Translations under genes and position numbers: made by a program
Origin: Bog-159 sp049511415
GTDB lineage: Bacteria > Acidobacteriota > Terriglobia > Bryobacterales > Bryobacteraceae
Direction: 5' to 3'
Assembly (NCBI GenBank): GCA_049511415.1
Contig: JBEKYC010000082.1
Location: 1-64,000 of the forward strand
Length of the DNA: 64,000 nucleotides
In this document: positions 60,338 through 64,000 of the stretch, in pieces
How positions within the stretch are numbered: position 1 is the stretch's first letter
Layout of the letters: each line of letters begins with the position of its first letter
Notes under the pieces: model-generated
The model's input: the letters and a program-made list of their open reading frames with translations, nothing else
The model's database searches: none
What the model was told of the DNA's origin: nothing

Positions 60338-61123
60338 ATGAGCCTGATGCAGGAGATCCGTGAGTTCCCCGTGGCGCGCCACACGGTGGCCATCTGGTGG
60401 TTCGGCCAGAACGGGTATATCTTCAAATCAGCCGAAGGCACGCTTGTCACGACGGATCTCTATCTCACCAACTCCTGCGCCGAATCCTTCGCCGATTCCG
60501 GCATCAACCTGGAACGCCAGGTGCCCGTCCTGCTGCCGCCCGAGGACGTGAACGTCGACATATACACCTGCACCCACAACCATCAGGATCATACCGATCC
60601 GGTGACCATCGAACGGCTGCGGCACAGGGATACGACGCAGTTCGTAGGCCCGCATCCCGTGTGCGAGGTGTATCGGGCGCAGGGGATCGAGACCGGGCGG
60701 ATCGTGCCCGCCTGGCCTTCCTGCGAACTGGAATTTCGAGACGTGAAGATCCATGGCACATTTGCGCTCCCCACCGACGCCACGGATCTGAATCACATGG
60801 GTTTCGTTTTCGAATTCGGCAAAGGACCAAAGGTCTATGTGACCGGCGACACCGACTATAGCGAACTGTTGGCGTCGGCCGCCAAGCATCGCCCGGACCT
60901 GATGATCACCTGCATCAATGGCGGCTTCAACAACCTCTCGCACTATGAGGCCGCGCAACTCGCGGCGCAGATACAGCCCAAGGCGGCCATCCCGTGCCAC
61001 TACGATATGTTCGCGGATAACTCCGTCGATCCCGGCCAGTTCCGCGCCTCGCTGACGCTGCGCGCGCCGGAAGTCCGCTACGTGCGGCTGGAACATGGGA
61101 AGCCGTTCGTGTTCGCCGTTTGA
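60338..61123 (+). CDS. MBL-fold hydrolase, UlaG-like
   Basis: A 261-residue metallo-beta-lactamase-fold enzyme similar to L-ascorbate-6-phosphate lactonase UlaG. The metal motif is CTHNHQDHTDPVTIERLRHR (His80, His82, Asp84, His85). FALPTDATDLNHMGFVFEFG, VYVTGDTDYSELLASA and ITCINGGFNNLSHYEAAQLA supply later ligands, and KAAIPCHYDMFADNSVDPG holds the last His. The early WWFGQNGYIFKS strand is typical of the group. No ulaA-F genes are near, so the real substrate may be another lactone or phosphoester. CACAAT lies seven bases before the ATG with no Shine-Dalgarno. Confidence 0.87.
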   Translation: MSLMQEIREFPVARHTVAIWWFGQNGYIFKSAEGTLVTTDLYLTNSCAESFADSGINLERQVPVLLPPEDVNVDIYTCTHNHQDHTDPVTIERLRHRDTTQFVGPHPVCEVYRAQGIETGRIVPAWPSCELEFRDVKIHGTFALPTDATDLNHMGFVFEFGKGPKVYVTGDTDYSELLASAAKHRPDLMITCINGGFNNLSHYEAAQLAAQIQPKAAIPCHYDMFADNSVDPGQFRASLTLRAPEVRYVRLEHGKPFVFAV

Positions 61124-61156
61124 CGCGCAGCCGCCGCGCGGAGTATCATCCTGAGC

Positions 61157-62293
61157 ATGCGCGAAGCCGTGATCGTGGATGCTGTGCGAACGCCCATCGG
61201 GAGGCGGGACGGGGCCCTCAAAGAATGGCACCCCGTGGATCTGTTGGGCCATACCTTGCAGATCCTGGTGCAAAGGAACCGGCTGGATCCGGCATTGATC
61301 GATGATGTAATCGCCGGATGCGTCGGGCAGGCCGGCGAACAGGCCTTCAACATGGCACGCAATGCCGTGCTGGCGGCCGGATTCCCGGAGTCGGTGCCCG
61401 CCACCACGGTCGACCGGCAGTGCGGCTCCAGCCAGCAGGCGGCCCACTTTGCGGCGCAGGGCGTGATCGCGGGCAGCTATGATATCGCCATCGCATGCGG
61501 CGTGGAATCCATGACCCGCGTGCCTATGGGATCGAACGGCGCCGGTCCCGGCAAGCCCTTCGGTCCGGCCGTGATGCGGCGCTATAACAACGCTCCGTTT
61601 CATCAGGGCATTGGCGCGGAGATGATCGCGGAGCGCTGGCGCATCAGCCGCGAGGAGTTGGACGCCTATAGCTTGGAGAGCCATCGGCGTGCAGCGCGGG
61701 CCACGGCGGAGGGTCGCTTCTGCAACCAGATCGCGCCCGTCGGCGAGATGACTCGCGATGAAGGCATCCGTGCGGATACCAGCCTGGAAAAAATGGCCAC
61801 GCTGAAACCGGCATTCAAACCGGATGGCGTGATCACTGCCGCGAATTCCTCGCAGATCAGCGATGGCGCGGCGGCGCTGCTGATCATGGAGCGCGGAACC
61901 GCCGAGCGGCTAGGGTTGCGGCCGCTGGCGCGATTCGTGGCCTTCGCGCTGGCGGGTGACGATCCCGTGATCATGCTGACGGCGCCCATACCCGCCACCG
62001 CCAAGGCGCTCGCCCGCGCCGGACTGCGCATAGAAGATATCGATTGCGCGGAAGTCAACGAGGCCTTCGCCTGCGTGCCGCTGGCCTGGCAGCGCGAAAC
62101 CGGAGCCGACCTCGCGAAAGTGAACGTCAATGGCGGCGCGGTGGCGCTGGGGCATCCTTTGGGCGCGAGCGGCGCGCGGCTGATGACTACGCTGGTGCAC
62201 GAGTTGCAGCGGTCGGGCGGGCGCTACGGGCTGCAGACCATGTGCGAAGGCGGCGGGATGGCTAACGCCACCATCATCGAGTCACTGGCCTAG
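61157..62293 (+). CDS. Thiolase (acetyl-CoA acyltransferase family)
   Basis: A 378-residue thiolase. The nucleophile is Cys89 in TVDRQCGSSQQAAHFAAQGV. The general base region is NVNGGAVALGHPLGASGARL with the His. The second Cys is in YGLQTMCEGGGMANATIIES. AEVNEAFACVPLAWQRETGA is the NEAF signature. The DRQCGSSQ form is common in acetyl-CoA acyltransferases of the fatty-acid or steroid degradation type; the direction (beta-oxidation or synthesis) is not decided by sequence. TATCAT ends seven bases before the ATG and no Shine-Dalgarno is seen, so a leaderless message is likely. It overlaps the convergent ATPase end by 12 bases. Confidence 0.93.
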   Translation: MREAVIVDAVRTPIGRRDGALKEWHPVDLLGHTLQILVQRNRLDPALIDDVIAGCVGQAGEQAFNMARNAVLAAGFPESVPATTVDRQCGSSQQAAHFAAQGVIAGSYDIAIACGVESMTRVPMGSNGAGPGKPFGPAVMRRYNNAPFHQGIGAEMIAERWRISREELDAYSLESHRRAARATAEGRFCNQIAPVGEMTRDEGIRADTSLEKMATLKPAFKPDGVITAANSSQISDGAAALLIMERGTAERLGLRPLARFVAFALAGDDPVIMLTAPIPATAKALARAGLRIEDIDCAEVNEAFACVPLAWQRETGADLAKVNVNGGAVALGHPLGASGARLMTTLVHELQRSGGRYGLQTMCEGGGMANATIIESLA

Positions 62294-64000
62294 CCGGCGG
62301 CCCAATCGCAGCGAGTTGCCGATCACCGACAGGCTCGATAGCACCATGGCGGCCGCCGCGAGGATCGGGTTCAATATTCCGGTCACGGCCATGGTGATCC
62401 CCGCGGTGTTGTACACGAACGCCCAAAACAGGTTCTGCCGGACGGCGCGAATGGTGTGACGGGCAAGGTCGATCGTCGCTAAAACCGTATCCAGCCCGGA
62501 TCCCATCAAGATAATCGGCGCGGCGGCGATAGCGATATCCGCGCCGGTGCCCAGCGCGATGCCTGCGTCGGCCTGCGCCAGGCTGGGCGCGTCGTTCACG
62601 CCGTCACCGAGCATGGCGACCACCGATCCCTGCCGCTGCAGATCGCGAATGGTGGCGATCTTCTGCTCCGGCAGCGCCCCGGCGATGAAATCGTCCGCCC
62701 CAATGCGCGCCGCAACCCACGCGGTAGTGGCGGGCGCATCGCCGGAAAGCAGCAGGGTGCGGATGCCGCGCTGCTTCAGCCTGGCGATCATTTCGGGCGC
62801 GCCGGACTTGATGCGGTCGCCGAATGCCAGGGCGCCGCTGACGTTGCCGTCGCTGCCATAAAACGCCACCGTGTGACCCTGCTGTTCCCACAGAGTCGCC
62901 TGTTGCTCAAGCTCCGCGGGCACGGTCTCGACAATCGAGCGGTTGCCGGCGAACCACTCGTGTCCCTTGACCACGCCCCGAATTCCGGCGCCTTTCATGA
63001 TCCGGACATCGCGCGGTGTATCGAGTTGCCAGCCCTGCTGCTCGGCCCAGCGGACCAATCCCCGCCCTAAGGGGTGTTCGGAATGCGTTTCCAGGGCCGC
63101 CACCGCGGCCAGACAGGTATGGTCGCCGCTCAATTCCAGCAGACGGAAATCTCCTTCCGTGATGGTTCCGGTTTTGTCCATCACCATCACGTTCACCTTC
63201 GGCAAAATCTGCAAGGCCCGGCTGTCGCTGATCAGAATACCCCTACGCGAAGCCGCGCCGATAGCGGTGGTGATAGCCAGCGGCGTGGCCATCCCGAGCG
63301 CGCAGGGGCAGGCGATCACCAGCACGGTGATGGCGCGCATCAGCGCGTCGGCCGGGCGGCCGGTAGCTGCCAGCCATCCGGCGAAAGTGAGCGCGGCCAC
63401 CGCCATCACGCACGGGACGAAAATTCGGGCGGCCCGATCCACGGCTTGTTCCAGCGGCGAGTGGTTCGCCAGGGCTGTTTCCACCATGCGGATGATGCGC
63501 GCCAGGGTGCTGTCGGCGCCCGTGCGCGTGGCGCGGATCTGCAACACGCTATCCGCGTTCAGGCTGCCGCAGACCACCGGATCGCCAGGAGCCTTACGCC
63601 GCGGCGCGGATTCGCCGGTGAGCACGGATTCATCCACGTGCGAAGCGCCTTCTTCGACCAAGCCATCAGCCGGGATACGCTCGCCGGCTTTGACCACGAA
63701 GACGGCGCCCGGTTCCAACGCGTCAATCGAGACGAAACGCTCGCGCCCTTCCGCGAACAGACGGACCTTGTTGGGCATCATGCGATAAAGCATCGTGATG
63801 GCCACGGCCGTCTTATCCTTGGCGCTGCGCTCGGCCAGCTTGCCGGCCAGCACCAGCGCAATCAGGGCGCAGGCGGTGTCGAAATAGAAATGCCTGCCGT
63901 GCGCGAAGGCCTGCACGGCGGAATAACCGTACGCAGCCAAAATGCCCAGCGCCAGCAGGCTTTCCATGCGCACCGCGCGGTGGCGCACACCGATCCAGGC
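62282..64000 (-). CDS. P1B-type copper-transporting ATPase (5' end outside window)
   Basis: The C-terminal 570 or so residues of a heavy-metal P1B ATPase. The frame is still open at 64000 (AWIGVRHRAVRMESLLALGI), so the start and any N-terminal metal domain lie outside. Visible parts are SHVDESVLTGESAPRRKAPG (actuator TGES), VLVIACPCALGMATPLAITT (CPC metal site, copper/silver type) and NVMVMDKTGTITEGDFRLLE (phosphorylated Asp). They continue with ALETHSEHPLGRGLVRWAEQ (His-Pro of P1B pumps), VVAMLGDGVNDAPSLAQADA, and membrane helices with FWAFVYNTAGITMAVTGILN. It exports or delivers copper or silver across the inner membrane. It overlaps the convergent thiolase end by 12 bases. Confidence 0.93.
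   Translation of the reverse strand, partial: AWIGVRHRAVRMESLLALGILAAYGYSAVQAFAHGRHFYFDTACALIALVLAGKLAERSAKDKTAVAITMLYRMMPNKVRLFAEGRERFVSIDALEPGAVFVVKAGERIPADGLVEEGASHVDESVLTGESAPRRKAPGDPVVCGSLNADSVLQIRATRTGADSTLARIIRMVETALANHSPLEQAVDRAARIFVPCVMAVAALTFAGWLAATGRPADALMRAITVLVIACPCALGMATPLAITTAIGAASRRGILISDSRALQILPKVNVMVMDKTGTITEGDFRLLELSGDHTCLAAVAALETHSEHPLGRGLVRWAEQQGWQLDTPRDVRIMKGAGIRGVVKGHEWFAGNRSIVETVPAELEQQATLWEQQGHTVAFYGSDGNVSGALAFGDRIKSGAPEMIARLKQRGIRTLLLSGDAPATTAWVAARIGADDFIAGALPEQKIATIRDLQRQGSVVAMLGDGVNDAPSLAQADAGIALGTGADIAIAAAPIILMGSGLDTVLATIDLARHTIRAVRQNLFWAFVYNTAGITMAVTGILNPILAAAAMVLSSLSVIGNSLRLGRRLGQ

Noticed and set aside
60428..61684. 418-residue minus-strand frame across the MBL and thiolase genes
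   Set aside because: It spans two genes with intact catalytic motifs on the other strand; GC-rich codon bias leaves the antisense frame open.

Overview
The window looks like chromosomal DNA of an Acidobacterium close to Candidatus Solibacter (order Bryobacterales). The evidence is the gene content. There are three copies of the acidobacterial pairing of a PadR-family regulator with an ADOP-type (acidobacterial duplicated orphan permease) MacB/FtsX permease. There is a secreted protein with a Solibacter-type TIGR03437-like domain, many secreted glycoside hydrolases and sulfatase-like enzymes, high GC, and GCGGG-CT-GA-AG-CCCGC palindromes between genes. I see no rRNA, tRNA, CRISPR array, phage module or origin.

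Layout. 1-4.1 kb is a graveyard: a broken nitrite reductase, a broken class III aminotransferase, one intact conserved gene (DUF3052-like), and a frameshifted IS110 transposase. 4.3-7.3 kb is PadR/ADOP module 1. 7.4-15.1 kb holds a sulfatase-like TPR protein, a GcvT-like protein, two GH29 alpha-L-fucosidases and a divergent GH127-like enzyme. 15.1-18.2 kb has thiD with a small coupled gene, a gap with strong hairpins around a 24-codon ORF, and a clan-A glycosidase-like protein. 18.3-20.6 kb is a minus-strand operon (possible 24-aa membrane peptide, M50 protease, SDR, metal-binding periplasmic protein). Then come an enolase-superfamily dehydratase, lysC, purH, a frataxin-like gene and an APC permease. 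26.8-30.8 kb is an operon of a frameshifted alpha-glucuronidase-like gene, an HpcH/HpaI aldolase and a TonB-domain protein. 30.8-38.7 kb has PadR/ADOP modules 2 and 3 flanking metY and a CoA-binding protein. 38.7-43.1 kb has an SGNH hydrolase and a phosphatase-like protein divergent from a GH20 hexosaminidase. 43.1-47.3 kb is recA, an LptC/LptA-like protein and lptB. 47.3-52.5 kb is the ilvB-ilvN-ilvC-cimA operon. 52.5-57.1 kb is a rearranged segment with a TIGR03437 protein, a duplicated tldD 5' end, a copied ilv promoter, a perfect tandem repeat and a Vgb-like propeller. 57.1-64 kb has tldD-tldE, a small membrane protein, a UlaG-like MBL hydrolase, a thiolase and a P-type copper ATPase cut by the window end.

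How the genes work together. The ilv operon makes branched-chain amino acids, with CimA supplying 2-oxobutyrate from pyruvate and acetyl-CoA. It is preceded by a previously unlisted 36-codon leader peptide rich in Ile/Val/Leu codons plus an intrinsic terminator, which is a textbook attenuator. The fucosidases, GH127, GH20, GH67/20-like and clan-A enzymes point to life on complex glycans. LptC/A and LptB serve outer-membrane lipopolysaccharide export.

The most notable non-coding signals are five. They are the ilv attenuator; TANNNT boxes 5-9 bases before many operon-first start codons with no Shine-Dalgarno (predicted leaderless mRNAs); the tldD/ilv-promoter duplication scar; the structured 16.24-16.44 kb region; and perfect palindromes at the starts of two PadR genes.
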